A stretch of 64,000 nucleotides of DNA from Megamonas hypermegale_A (GCF_030371585.1 NZ_JAUDCE010000008.1); one strand, 5' to 3'; shown: positions 35,422 through 44,474, counted from the first letter of the stretch. The notes: generated by a model from the letters alone, not told the origin. A program made the numbers and translations.

Positions 35422-37050
35422 TTGTCGGAGTTACAAACTGAAATTCAAAAACGACGTACTTTTGCGATTATCTCGCACCCAGATGCTGGTAAAACCACAT
35501 TGACAGAAAAATTACTGCTGTACGGAGGAGCTATCCACCTGGCAGGTTCTATAAAATCCCGCAAAACTCAGCGCCATGCTGTATCCGACTGGATGGAAAT
35601 CGAAAAACAGCGCGGTATTTCCGTAACGTCCAGTGTACTGCAGTTCGATTATGCCGGCTGCCGTATCAATATTCTTGATACGCCGGGCCATCAGGACTTC
35701 AGTGAAGATACGTACCGCACTTTGATGGCGGTGGACAGCGCCGTCATGATTATCGACGTTGCCAAAGGCGTCGAAGCCCAGACGAAAAAACTGTTCAAGG
35801 TCTGCAAACAGCGCCATATCCCGATTTTCACTTTCGTGAACAAACTCGACCGTTACGGTAAAGCGCCGCTGGAACTCATGGAGGAAATCGAGGAAGTGCT
35901 CGGTATTCGTTCCTATCCGATGAACTGGCCAATCGGCACGGACGGCCATTATAAAGGCATTTACCACCGCGAAACGGGTAAAGTAGAGCTGTTCAGCGAG
36001 GATATCACGCACGGACAGGAAGAACGCCAGTCCATTATTTACGATTTGAACGACCCGCAGGCCAAAGAAGCCATTGGCGAAGATATTTATCAGGCACTTT
36101 TGGACGATATTGACTTATTGGACGTTGCTGGTGAAGAGTGGTCAATGGATAAAGTGAATAAAGGCGAACTTACTCCGATGTTCTTCGGCAGCGCCATGAC
36201 CAACTTCGGCGTGCGCGGTTTTCTCGAAGAATATCTGCGCCTTGCTCCGCCGCCGCAGCCGCGCATGAGCTCGGACGGACTCATCAGCCCAGATGATGAA
36301 AAATTCTCCGGCTTCGTGTTCAAAATCCAGGCGAATATGAACCCGGCACATCACGACCGCTTGTCGTTCATCCGTATCTGCTCCGGTAAATTTGAGCGCG
36401 GCATGAGCGTATACCATATGCAGGGCGGCAAATCGGTCAAACTGTCCCAGCCGCAGCAGTTCCTTGCACAGGACCGCCAGATAATCGATACGGCGTATCC
36501 GGGCGATATCGTCGGTCTGTTCGACCCGGGGATTTTCGGTATCGGCGACACACTCTGCACACCGTCGCATAAATTCAAATTCGCCGATTTTCCTGTATTC
36601 CCGCCGGAACGCTTCGCGCGCGTATCCGCTAAAGATACGATGAAGCGCAAACAGTTCGTCAAAGGCATTATGCAGCTTACACAGGAAGGTGCTGTACAGC
36701 TGTTCCAGCAGGCAGGAGCCGGTATGGAATCGTATATCGTCGGCACAGTCGGTCAATTACAGTTTGATGTACTGGAATACCGCCTCAAAAGCGAATACAA
36801 CACTCAAATCGTCATGAATATGCAGCCGTTTGAGGTGGCCCGCTGGCTGCGCTTCAAAGACGGCCGCCCTGTTACGCCGGAAGCACTGCGCGGCGCAGAC
36901 AGAGGCATGTTCGTCTACGATATGAAAGACCGTCCCGTTCTGCTCGTGAACAACGAATGGGCGCTCGGCTGGATACAGGACAACAACCCAGACCTGGAAA
37001 TGTTCCCTGTTCCGCCGGAAAAACAGGATGCGGAAGATGATATGAAATAA
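35422..37050 (+). CDS. prfC: peptide chain release factor 3
   Basis: A 542-residue translational GTPase that recycles RF1/RF2. G1 is SHPDAGKTTLTEKLLLYG, G2 WMEIEKQRGISVTSS, G3 DTPGHQDFSEDTYRTL, G4 NKLDR. RF3-specific blocks YGGAIHLAGSIKSRK and EWALGWIQDNNP are present. The start is TTG at 35422, with AGGAGG nine bases upstream. It is monocistronic with a strong terminator after it. Confidence 0.96.
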   Translation: MSELQTEIQKRRTFAIISHPDAGKTTLTEKLLLYGGAIHLAGSIKSRKTQRHAVSDWMEIEKQRGISVTSSVLQFDYAGCRINILDTPGHQDFSEDTYRTLMAVDSAVMIIDVAKGVEAQTKKLFKVCKQRHIPIFTFVNKLDRYGKAPLELMEEIEEVLGIRSYPMNWPIGTDGHYKGIYHRETGKVELFSEDITHGQEERQSIIYDLNDPQAKEAIGEDIYQALLDDIDLLDVAGEEWSMDKVNKGELTPMFFGSAMTNFGVRGFLEEYLRLAPPPQPRMSSDGLISPDDEKFSGFVFKIQANMNPAHHDRLSFIRICSGKFERGMSVYHMQGGKSVKLSQPQQFLAQDRQIIDTAYPGDIVGLFDPGIFGIGDTLCTPSHKFKFADFPVFPPERFARVSAKDTMKRKQFVKGIMQLTQEGAVQLFQQAGAGMESYIVGTVGQLQFDVLEYRLKSEYNTQIVMNMQPFEVARWLRFKDGRPVTPEALRGADRGMFVYDMKDRPVLLVNNEWALGWIQDNNPDLEMFPVPPEKQDAEDDMK

Positions 37051-37058
37051 ATATAAAG

Positions 37059-37099
37059 AAAATGCCCTAAAAAGCTGAAAACTTTTCGGGGCATTTTTT
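37059..37099 (+). terminator. rho-independent terminator after prfC
   Basis: AAATGCCC (37060-37067) with internal AAAAG/CTTTT pairs, the returning arm GGGGCATTT, and a T run. Confidence 0.85.
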
Positions 37100-37109
37100 A
37101 TTTCAATCA

Positions 37110-37337
37110 TTAATCATTCAGTTTGGCAAGCTCGCTGTCGAGTATCTCCTGAATTTTCGGCGTACAGCGGCGGCCGTGACATGAACCGTTGCCCGCGCCG
37201 GTTATTTTCTTTACTTCGATAACAGTCCGCGCACCGGCGGCGATTGCTTTTTTTATCGCTGCTCTGTTTATGCTTTTACAAATGCAGACTTTTGTCAGTT
37301 TATCCAAAACTAATTGGTTTAAATCATTATTTTCCAT
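37110..37337 (-). CDS. BFD-like [2Fe-2S]-binding protein
   Basis: A 75-residue protein with the BFD fold cysteines, CIC about residue 18-20 and SCHGRRC about residues 52-58, i.e. C-x-C…C-x4-C. BFD-like ferredoxins shuttle electrons to ferritins or nitrite/glutamate-type reductases. ATG 37337 faces away from prfC, so it is convergent. Upstream is the 0.5 kb structured repeat element. Confidence 0.88.
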   Translation of the reverse strand: MENNDLNQLVLDKLTKVCICKSINRAAIKKAIAAGARTVIEVKKITGAGNGSCHGRRCTPKIQEILDSELAKLND

Positions 37338-37395
37338 TAATTAAATTTTCCTTTCAAAATTTTATTTTGTGATTTCTTTATAAAAAACCAAGATT

Positions 37396-37942
37396 AAAAA
37401 GTGCCAGTTCGGCACAATATAAGATAAAAAGCATTTATTTCTTAATTTATCTTCATATTGTGCCGGGCAATTTTTCTTTGAGGGCAAAGAAAAGTTGCCG
37501 AAAAAGAAACCTTTTAATTCATGCACTGCTAAGAGATTTTTACTTTAAGAAAACAGTTTTTTATCTCTAACGTTTAAAAACTCGCTTGCGCTCAAACATT
37601 TAAACTAAAAACAGAGCTAAAAAACTGTTTTCTTAATAGCTAAAGATACCGTAAAAATCTCCAACGCAGACTAAAATTTAGCATGATTAGCGAAATGTTG
37701 TGTCAACAGCTCATTTTAAATTCCTACTAGAAATGAAAGGCTCGAGCCAAATTCCAAACGTTTCGAGCCGTTGTACTATCTGTTTTTAGAGAAGGGCTGC
37801 GAAGGCTCGCCCAGTGCAGCGGTAGCGAAACGTTAAAAGGAGTTTTTTACAGGCTCTTATTACTTTAGTAATTAGAACCTGTTATACCATTAGGTGATTT
37901 TTGGTTCGTTTTTCTTTTGACCTTTCAAAAGAAAAATGAACA
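37396..37942 (-). repeat. large structured non-coding element, copy 1
   Basis: About 545 bp with no conserved reading frame, homologous to 51181-51680. Inverted-repeat helices: 37410-37420 with 37455-37465; 37466-37480 with 37485-37499; 37533-37543 with 37651-37661; 37545-37563 with 37618-37636 (19 bp, perfect); 37572-37578 with 37599-37605; 37764-37769 with 37804-37809; 37904-37920 with 37925-37941. Several helices carry paired substitutions relative to copy 2 that keep pairing. It fills the whole gap between the BFD gene start and the metallo-hydrolase stop. The strand of action is unknown; minus is listed because both flanking genes are minus. Confidence 0.75.
37849..37882. repeat. palindrome inserted in copy 1 of the structured element
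   Basis: ACAGG (37849-37853) to CCTGT (37878-37882) with ATTAC/GTAAT pairs inside; the surrounding ~55 bp are absent at the matching place in copy 2. Confidence 0.55.
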
Positions 37943-37947
37943 TATAA

Positions 37948-39060
37948 TTACATCCACCAGTCGACAAATTTTTGATTTACATTATCTAAATATACAATTT
38001 CACCGATTTTCGGTGTTAATAAACGATAATTTTTATCCCCGCTGGCTGTTTTTATACGATTAAGCGGGTCTGTCCAGTAATGCGGGCTCAGTGCGAATTT
38101 TCCGCAGTGAACGGGAGCGACATTGCGCGCTTTGATTTCCATCGCCGCCTGCGCCATCTCCTCCGGCATCATGTGCACCTGCGGCCAACTTATATTATAC
38201 TGCCCATTTTCCATAATGGCAAAATCAAAACCGCCGAACATTTCGCCGATTTGCCGGAAATGCTTACCGTAACCGCCGTCGCCGCTGTAGAAAATTTTCT
38301 TTTGCGGCGTAATGAGAGCAAACGCTGCCCAAAGTGTCTGATTTTTTTCCATCAATCTGCCGGAAAAATGGCGTGTCGGCAAAATATAAAACTGCCAGTT
38401 GTCTGCAAGCTCAATCGCAGAAAACCAGTCGCCCTCATGAATAATCGACGGCGAAAAACCCCAGTATTCAAAATGAGCGCCGACGCCGAGCGGACAGACT
38501 ACATTTTTTATTTTATCCTTCAACGTCATGACAGTGGCATAATCGAGATGATCCCAATGGTCATGCGATATCAGCAGGACATCGATATCCGGTATGTCCT
38601 CTGGCTTATAAATATCTGTTCCCGGAAAAGTCTTATTGATGAAGAAAACGGGCGAAGCATAATTGCTGAACACTGGGTCTGTCAAAATCGTTCTGCCGCC
38701 AATCTGCATGAAAAAGCTGGAATGACCAAACCAGATATAAACATCTTCATTTTTCGGCAGTGTTTTTAAATCCGTTTTTACAGTAGGCAGCGGCTTGTCA
38801 GGAAAAACTGTTCCTTTCGGCGGCATTACGATATCTTTCATACTGCTGAGAAAATTTTTATCCATAGCCGTCGGCACAATCGGTTCGAAATTTTTAAATT
38901 CACCGTTGATATAATGCGGCGAATTGATTACTTTCTGTTTGAGTATGTCTTTTCCGCCTGCACCGACTTTCGCCTGATTGATAAAGGTTATGCCGCCGAA
39001 AGCGGCCAAGACTGCGGCAATGCCTGCCGTTTTTAAAAATGTACGCCGTGTATATGTCAT
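37948..39060 (-). CDS. Tat-exported metallo-beta-lactamase-fold hydrolase (UlaG/NAPE-PLD-like)
   Basis: A 370-residue protein with a twin-arginine signal (TRRTFLKTAGIAAVLAAFGG). The zinc motif is LLISHDHWDHLD (HxHxDH), followed by WFGHSS, GGYGKHFRQIG and a late APVHCGKFALSPHYW. The pattern fits the NAPE-PLD/RomA/UlaG-like branch, whose members include lipid phosphodiesterases and lactonases. The substrate is unknown. Its stop codon lies 6 bp from the terminal hairpin of the structured element. Confidence 0.88.
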   Translation of the reverse strand: MTYTRRTFLKTAGIAAVLAAFGGITFINQAKVGAGGKDILKQKVINSPHYINGEFKNFEPIVPTAMDKNFLSSMKDIVMPPKGTVFPDKPLPTVKTDLKTLPKNEDVYIWFGHSSFFMQIGGRTILTDPVFSNYASPVFFINKTFPGTDIYKPEDIPDIDVLLISHDHWDHLDYATVMTLKDKIKNVVCPLGVGAHFEYWGFSPSIIHEGDWFSAIELADNWQFYILPTRHFSGRLMEKNQTLWAAFALITPQKKIFYSGDGGYGKHFRQIGEMFGGFDFAIMENGQYNISWPQVHMMPEEMAQAAMEIKARNVAPVHCGKFALSPHYWTDPLNRIKTASGDKNYRLLTPKIGEIVYLDNVNQKFVDWWM

Positions 39061-39141
39061 ATTTGTTACCTCGCAAAATTTTTTTCGTAATTGTTCCTTA
39101 ATTAATTATATATATTGGAGTTCACTTTAAGTCAAATACTA

Positions 39142-39172
39142 TTGACATGAAGTGCGCTCAAAGGTGTATGAT
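39142..39172 (+). promoter_or_regulatory. candidate MerR-type promoter of the aldo/keto reductase gene (19 bp spacer)
   Basis: TTGACA (39142-39147) and TATGAT (39167-39172) are separated by 19 bp. The long spacer with a partly palindromic centre (GAAGTGCGCTCAAAG region) is typical of MerR-activated promoters. Confidence 0.5.
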
Positions 39173-39214
39173 GAATATAATATTTTGGAAAAATAAGGAA
39201 AGTGGGGCATTATT

Positions 39215-40336
39215 ATGAGCTATTTGGGCGAAAATATTAAAAAACTCGGTTTCGGCTTAATGCGTCTGCCGAAAAAAGACGATGTAATCGATATCGAGCA
39301 GGTAAAAATTATGGTCGATAAATTTTTAGCGGCCGGCTTTACGTACTTTGATACGGCCTGGGCTTATCCCGGCAGTGAAGACGCTATCCGTCAAGCGCTG
39401 GTGGAACGGTATCCGCGCGAAAAATTCCAGCTGGCAACGAAAAACGCCGCCTGGATTAACTGCCAAACACGCGAAGAAGCCATTAATCAGTTTGAAACGT
39501 CCTTAAAGCAGACGGGCGCAGGCTATTTTGATTTCTATCTTCTGCATAATCTCGGTGAAAGTCGCACGCAGTTTTTTGACAAATTCGATATGTGGAGCTT
39601 CGTGCAGGAAAAGAAACAGCAAGGACTGATAAAACACGTCGGCTTTTCGTTCCATTCTACGCCGGAAGAACTGGAAGAAATCCTGCAAAATCATCCGGAA
39701 ATGGAATTTGTCCAGCTCCAGATAAATTACGCCGATTGGGAAAATCCTGCTGTGCAGTCGAGAAAATGCTATGAAGTGGCGCGCAAATACAATAAGCCGG
39801 TAATCATCATGGAGCCGGTAAAAGGCGGAATGCTTGCAACGCCGCCGCAGACGGTTGCCGATGTGTTCAAGAAAGCCGACCCGCATAAATCCGTAGCTTC
39901 GTGGGCAATTCACTTTGCCGCCGATTTAGACGGCATTATTACCGTTCTTTCCGGTATGAGCAATATCGAGCAGATGGACGACAATCTTGCCAACATGAAA
40001 GATTTTACGCACCTCACGGCGCAGGAAAGAGATGTGGTGAAGCAGGCACAGGCCGAGCTTGCCAAAATCGACATAATTCCGTGCACGACCTGCAATTACT
40101 GCGCCAAAGTCTGCCCGAACAATATCGGCATATCCGGCTCGTTCACGGCGATGAACATGCTGACGCTCTACAAGGACAAAGCGGCGGCGCGTCATCAGGA
40201 AGGCTGGCTCGTCAAAGGACACGGCAAAAAACGCGCTGATGAATGTATCAAATGCGGCAAATGCGAACAGGTCTGCCCGCAGCATATAGCGATACGTGCC
40301 AACCTCGAAAAAGTTGCCAAAGAATTATTAAGCTGA
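39215..40336 (+). CDS. aldo/keto reductase with C-terminal [4Fe-4S] ferredoxin domain
   Basis: A 373-residue protein. The N-terminal TIM barrel of aldo/keto reductases has LGFGLMRLPKK, FDTAWAYPGSEDAI and YFDFYLLHNLG (Asp, Tyr, Lys, His set). The C-terminal ferredoxin-like part has two Cys clusters, CTTCNYCAKVCP and CIKCGKCEQVCP. This fused form is common in anaerobes. The start has GAAAGTGG upstream. The substrate and electron donor are unknown. Confidence 0.92.
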   Translation: MSYLGENIKKLGFGLMRLPKKDDVIDIEQVKIMVDKFLAAGFTYFDTAWAYPGSEDAIRQALVERYPREKFQLATKNAAWINCQTREEAINQFETSLKQTGAGYFDFYLLHNLGESRTQFFDKFDMWSFVQEKKQQGLIKHVGFSFHSTPEELEEILQNHPEMEFVQLQINYADWENPAVQSRKCYEVARKYNKPVIIMEPVKGGMLATPPQTVADVFKKADPHKSVASWAIHFAADLDGIITVLSGMSNIEQMDDNLANMKDFTHLTAQERDVVKQAQAELAKIDIIPCTTCNYCAKVCPNNIGISGSFTAMNMLTLYKDKAAARHQEGWLVKGHGKKRADECIKCGKCEQVCPQHIAIRANLEKVAKELLS

Positions 40337-40344
40337 AATAAACG

Positions 40345-40384
40345 AAAATACTTCCGCTGTTAAAAAGGTGGAAGTATTTTTTTT
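40345..40384 (+). terminator. terminator after the aldo/keto reductase gene
   Basis: AAAATACTTCC (40345-40355) and GGAAGTATTTT (40370-40380), then T. Confidence 0.85.
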
Positions 40385-40497
40385 GTCGAATATTATTTAT
40401 TGTGCCCGGTGTTGATAAAAATCATGTTTGCTAGCGGTTTATAGTTTTAGAATAGATCTTAGCACTGTACGTATTTATTATTAATTACAAAAAACTA

Positions 40498-40526
40498 TTG
40501 ACTGATGTAAACTTGTAAATTATAAT
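40498..40526 (+). promoter_or_regulatory. liv operon promoter
   Basis: TTGACT (40498-40503), exactly 17 bp, TATAAT (40521-40526), followed by an ~80-base leader ending in GGGGAGG before livJ. The leader carries a small hairpin AAATTCACGTATGAATTT. No riboswitch is recognisable. Confidence 0.85.
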
Positions 40527-40613
40527 AAGATACATCAACACAATAGGCAGTTGAAGAAATTATATTATTGTCCTTAAATTCACGTATGAATTTATCGGCG
40601 GGGAGGAATTATA

Positions 40614-41798
40614 ATGAATTTTGGTAAGAAACGTCTCCGCATGGCAGGTATGCTTCTCGGCATCACGATGCTCGGCAGCGTATTTGCAGGTTGCGGTGGA
40701 GAAGAAGCAGCTAACAGTAATGAAATCAAAGTCGGCGCTAACTTTGAAATTACAGGCAACGTTGCTAACTACGGTACGACAGCCAGAGACGGTTTTAAAC
40801 TGGCAATCAAAGAAGCAAATGAAGCCGGCGGTATCGACGGCAAACAGATTGTTATTGTGGAAGCCGATAACAAATCGGACCCGGCTGAATCCGCCAATGC
40901 GGCTACAAAACTTATCTCCGATGATAAAGTTGTGGCTATCGTAGGTCCGGCTACTTCCGGTGCTGTACAGGCTGAATCCCAGATTGCAACGGAAAATAAA
41001 ATTCCGATTATCGCACCGTGCGCTACAAGCCCTGACATCACTGTAGAAAACGGTCAGGTCAAAGAATTCGTATTCCGCGGCTGCTTTATCGACCCGTTGC
41101 AGAGTAATACAATGGCAAATTTTGCCGCTAACGAACTGAAAGCAAAAACAGCCGTTATCTATTTAGACTCCAGCACGGATTATTCCAAGAGCCTGGCTGA
41201 AGTATTCAAAAACAAATTTGAAGCTCTCGGCGGCAAAGTTGTAATGCAGGAAGCATTCGTTGCCAAAGACCAGGACTTCAAAGCAGCACTTACAAATATC
41301 AAAACAGCAAACGCTGATGTAATTTATATTCCAGCTTACTATGAAGAAGTTGGTAAAATCGTAAAACAAGCTCGTGAACTTGGTATCACACAGCCAATCT
41401 TAGGTACTGATGGTTGGGACGATACAAAAGTAGTAGATATCGCTGGTGCAGATGCACTTAACAATACTTACTATGTTACTCATTATATTGATACTGACCC
41501 GGATGTTAAAGCATTCGTTGATTCGTTCACTAAAGAATACGGTCATGCTCCTGGCGTATTCGCCGCTCTCGGCTATGACGCAGGTAAAATGCTCGTAGAT
41601 GCCATCAAACGCGCAGGCAGCACAGACCCTGTAGCAATCCAGAAAGCACTTGCTGAAACGAAAGACCTGCAAGTCGGCACTGGTAAACTTACAGTTGATG
41701 CAAACCACAACCTGATTAAAAACGCGTTTATCATTGAAATGAAAGATGGCGTAAAAACTCTGAAAGAAAGAGTAACACCGACAACCGCAGAAGGTTGA
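40614..41798 (+). CDS. livJ: branched-chain amino acid ABC transporter substrate-binding lipoprotein
   Basis: A 394-residue periplasmic-binding protein. The signal peptide ends in lipobox VFAGC (Cys about residue 25), so it is a lipoprotein. The mature protein opens IKVGANFEITGNVANYG, with the LivJ-type DGFKLAIKEANEAGG and VAIVGPATSGAVQAESQIA blocks. GGGGAGG precedes the ATG. It is first in livJHMGF. An intra-operon hairpin terminator separates it from livH, so more binding protein than permease is likely made. Confidence 0.94.
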   Translation: MNFGKKRLRMAGMLLGITMLGSVFAGCGGEEAANSNEIKVGANFEITGNVANYGTTARDGFKLAIKEANEAGGIDGKQIVIVEADNKSDPAESANAATKLISDDKVVAIVGPATSGAVQAESQIATENKIPIIAPCATSPDITVENGQVKEFVFRGCFIDPLQSNTMANFAANELKAKTAVIYLDSSTDYSKSLAEVFKNKFEALGGKVVMQEAFVAKDQDFKAALTNIKTANADVIYIPAYYEEVGKIVKQARELGITQPILGTDGWDDTKVVDIAGADALNNTYYVTHYIDTDPDVKAFVDSFTKEYGHAPGVFAALGYDAGKMLVDAIKRAGSTDPVAIQKALAETKDLQVGTGKLTVDANHNLIKNAFIIEMKDGVKTLKERVTPTTAEG

Positions 41799-41820
41799 TA
41801 AATTGCTAGGTAAATGCAAA

Positions 41821-41846
41821 GAAGCCGCAGAAATGCGGCTTTTTTT
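41821..41846 (+). terminator. intra-operon terminator/attenuator between livJ and livH
   Basis: AGCCGCA (41823-41829), loop GAAA, TGCGGCT (41834-41840), then a T run. The SD of livH (AGGAGG) follows at once. Confidence 0.8.
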
Positions 41847-41863
41847 GTGAAGGAGGAACAATT

Positions 41864-42751
41864 ATGGATTTTTTTGAGCAGCTCATCCAGCAGCTGATAA
41901 ACGGCGTATCCCTGGGCAGTATCTATGCGCTTATCGCGCTCGGCTATACAATGGTTTACGGTATCATCAAATTAATCAACTTTGCCCACGGCGATATTTA
42001 TATGGTCGGTGCCTATGTCGGCTTTTATGCTGTCAGCATGGCGCATTTTTCGATTATACCATCACTGATAATTTCGATGATAGTTACGGCCATTTTGGGT
42101 ATTCTCGTCGAACGCATTGCTTATAAACCGCTTAGACGAGCACCGCGTCTTTCTTTGTTAATAACGGCTATCGGCGTGTCGTTCTTTCTGGAATACACCA
42201 GCATGTATTTCGTATCGCCAACGCCGCGCACTTTCCCGAATGTTGTAGATATTCCGTCTATCAATATCGGCTCTTTCATCATCAACGGACAGCAGCTGAT
42301 GATTTTCATCATAACGATTATTCTGATGGTAGTGCTCACCTACATCGTACAAAAGACGAAAATGGGCAAAGCCATGCGCGCCGTATCGTATGATACGGAA
42401 ACGGCCCAGCTTATGGGTATCAATGCTGACCGCATTATCTCGTTTACTTTCGGTATCGGCTCGGCGCTGGCAGCTGCCGGCGGTGTGCTTGTCGGCGTGT
42501 ATTACAACTCCATCGACCCGCTCATGGGTATCATGCCGGGTATCAAAGCATTCGTCGCAGCCGTTCTCGGCGGTATCGGCAGTATTCCTGGCGCTATGAC
42601 GGGTGGTATCGTGCTCGGCGTTGTCGAAGCACTCATCTCCGGTTTCATCTCGTCGACATTCCGCGACGCAGCCGCTTTTGCCATTCTGATTTTAGTTCTG
42701 TTATTCAAGCCATCTGGTATTTTCGGTAAAAATACGAACGAGAAAGTGTAG
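41864..42751 (+). CDS. livH: branched-chain amino acid ABC transporter permease LivH
   Basis: A 295-residue polytopic protein. LINGVSLGSIYALIALGYTMVYGIIKLINFAHG is the LivH start pattern (quoted here only as its first and last halves: LINGVSLGSIYALIALGY, then GIIKLINFAHGD). A C-terminal GSIPGAMTGGIVLGVVE block and a short cytoplasmic EAA-like loop contact the ATPases. It starts 17 bp after the attenuator with AGGAGG. Confidence 0.95.
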   Translation: MDFFEQLIQQLINGVSLGSIYALIALGYTMVYGIIKLINFAHGDIYMVGAYVGFYAVSMAHFSIIPSLIISMIVTAILGILVERIAYKPLRRAPRLSLLITAIGVSFFLEYTSMYFVSPTPRTFPNVVDIPSINIGSFIINGQQLMIFIITIILMVVLTYIVQKTKMGKAMRAVSYDTETAQLMGINADRIISFTFGIGSALAAAGGVLVGVYYNSIDPLMGIMPGIKAFVAAVLGGIGSIPGAMTGGIVLGVVEALISGFISSTFRDAAAFAILILVLLFKPSGIFGKNTNEKV

Positions 42752-42760
42752 GTGGTAGAC

Positions 42761-43708
42761 GTGAATTCATTAAGAAAAAGAGATTTAACGACTTTAATAC
42801 TGTCTTTAGTTTTATTCGGCGTTTTATACGCATTGATGGAAACTGGTTTTATCGGTTCTTTCTGGGAACTGAATATTTTCCTCATTTGTATTAATATCAT
42901 CATGGCTGTAAGCCTGAATTTGATTAACGGCTATACGGGGCAGTTCTCGCTCGGTCATGCCGGATTTATGGCGGTCGGCGCCTATGTCGGCGTAGTCTGC
43001 ACGGTTAATTTTCATGTTCCGTTCGGTCTGGCTTTAATCTTCGGCGGTCTTGCCGCAGGCGTGCTGGGCTGTTTAATCGGTCTGCCGACGCTGCGCCTTA
43101 AAGGCGACTATCTGGCAATCGCCACGCTCGGTCTTGGGGAAATCATCCGTATCGTCATCATGAACATCGAATATGTCGGCGGTGCAGCCGGTTTTAAAGG
43201 CATTCCGCATCATACGACATTCCCGTGGGTATTCCTCGTAATGCTATTCACGCTGTTTTTCATCAAGAACTTCGTCAACTCCAAATACGGCCGTTCCTGT
43301 ATCGCCGTACGTGAAAATGAAATAGCGGCGGAAGCAATGGGTGTCAACACGACGAAATACAAAGTAATGGCGTTCACTATCGGCGCTATCTTCGCCGGTA
43401 TCGGCGGCGGTCTGTTCGCACACTGCTTCTACATCATCAACCCGTCTTCATTTACGTTCATGGCATCGTTCAACTATTTAATCATGGTCGTGCTCGGCGG
43501 TCTCGGCTCCATTACAGGCTCTATCGCCGGAGCGTTCGTTGTAACGTTCGTTTCCGCCGCTCTTGCCAGCTGGCCGGAATTCCGCATGATTATTTATGCC
43601 ATCGTATTGATTTTACTGATGTTCTACCGTCCGCAAGGGCTTTTTGGCTACAAGGAAATTACCAATATGAAATTTTTCCAGCGTTTCAAAGGAGGCCATA
43701 AAGCATGA
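42761..43708 (+). CDS. livM: branched-chain amino acid ABC transporter permease LivM
   Basis: A 315-residue permease with LINGYTGQFSLGHAGFMAVG and the LPTLRLKGDYLAIATLGLGE signature. GTG 42761 is chosen because AGGTGG lies five bases before it, though GTG 42752 is also in frame. The C-terminus MKFFQRFKGGHKA overlaps livG as ATGA. Confidence 0.95.
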   Translation: MNSLRKRDLTTLILSLVLFGVLYALMETGFIGSFWELNIFLICINIIMAVSLNLINGYTGQFSLGHAGFMAVGAYVGVVCTVNFHVPFGLALIFGGLAAGVLGCLIGLPTLRLKGDYLAIATLGLGEIIRIVIMNIEYVGGAAGFKGIPHHTTFPWVFLVMLFTLFFIKNFVNSKYGRSCIAVRENEIAAEAMGVNTTKYKVMAFTIGAIFAGIGGGLFAHCFYIINPSSFTFMASFNYLIMVVLGGLGSITGSIAGAFVVTFVSAALASWPEFRMIIYAIVLILLMFYRPQGLFGYKEITNMKFFQRFKGGHKA

Positions 43709-44472
43709 GTGAATTATTAAAAACAAACGGTGTATCCAAAGTATTCGGCGGCCTTAAAGCCGTATCGAATTTCGATATTGAAATAAACGAAGGCGAACTC
43801 ATCGGCCTTATCGGTCCGAACGGCGCCGGTAAAACGACGGCATTCAATCTGCTGACGGGCGTTTATCAGCCGACAACGGGCACGATTGATTTCGGCGGCA
43901 AAAGCATTGTCGGTTTGAAACCGTATCAGATAACAGACAGAGGCATTGCCCGCACATTCCAGAATATCCGTCTGTTCTCCGAGCTCACAGTACTCGACAA
44001 TGTCAAAATCGCCTACGACATTCATGCCAAATGCAGTCTGGTTGAGTCGGTACTGCGTATCGGCCGTTATATTAAAGAAGAAAAAGATATTGAGCAGCAG
44101 AGTCTTGATTTGCTGAAAATCTTCAAATTGGAAGACAAAGCGTACGAAGTGGCGAAAAACCTGCCGTACGGTGCACAGCGCCGCCTGGAAATCGCCCGTG
44201 CTCTTGCTACCAAGCCGCGCCTTCTGCTGCTGGACGAACCGGCGGCCGGCATGAACCCGCAGGAAACGCACGAACTTATGGATATGATACGCTGGATACG
44301 CAAGGAATTCGGTCTGACGATACTGCTCATTGAACACGACATGAGCCTCGTCATGGGAATTTGCGAGCGCATTTACGTACTGGAATACGGTAGCATAATC
44401 GCCAGCGGTACGCCTGATGAAATCAAGACCAATCCGGAAGTTATCAGAGCATATTTAGGCGGGGAGGCATAA
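43705..44472 (+). CDS. livG: branched-chain amino acid ABC transporter ATP-binding protein LivG
   Basis: A 255-residue ATPase. Walker A is GPNGAGKTTAFN; the Q-loop region is RTFQNIRLF. In place of a standard LSGGQ signature it has YGAQRRLEIARAL, which is normal for LivG. Walker B is LLLLDEPAAGMNP. Overlaps livM by 4 bp; livF follows after 2 bp. Confidence 0.95.
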   Translation: MSELLKTNGVSKVFGGLKAVSNFDIEINEGELIGLIGPNGAGKTTAFNLLTGVYQPTTGTIDFGGKSIVGLKPYQITDRGIARTFQNIRLFSELTVLDNVKIAYDIHAKCSLVESVLRIGRYIKEEKDIEQQSLDLLKIFKLEDKAYEVAKNLPYGAQRRLEIARALATKPRLLLLDEPAAGMNPQETHELMDMIRWIRKEFGLTILLIEHDMSLVMGICERIYVLEYGSIIASGTPDEIKTNPEVIRAYLGGEA

Positions 44473-44474
44473 TC

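Noticed and set aside
37396..37942. The large repeat as a decayed protein-coding gene.
   Set aside because: All six frames in both copies are interrupted at different places, and substitutions follow base pairing instead of codon positions.
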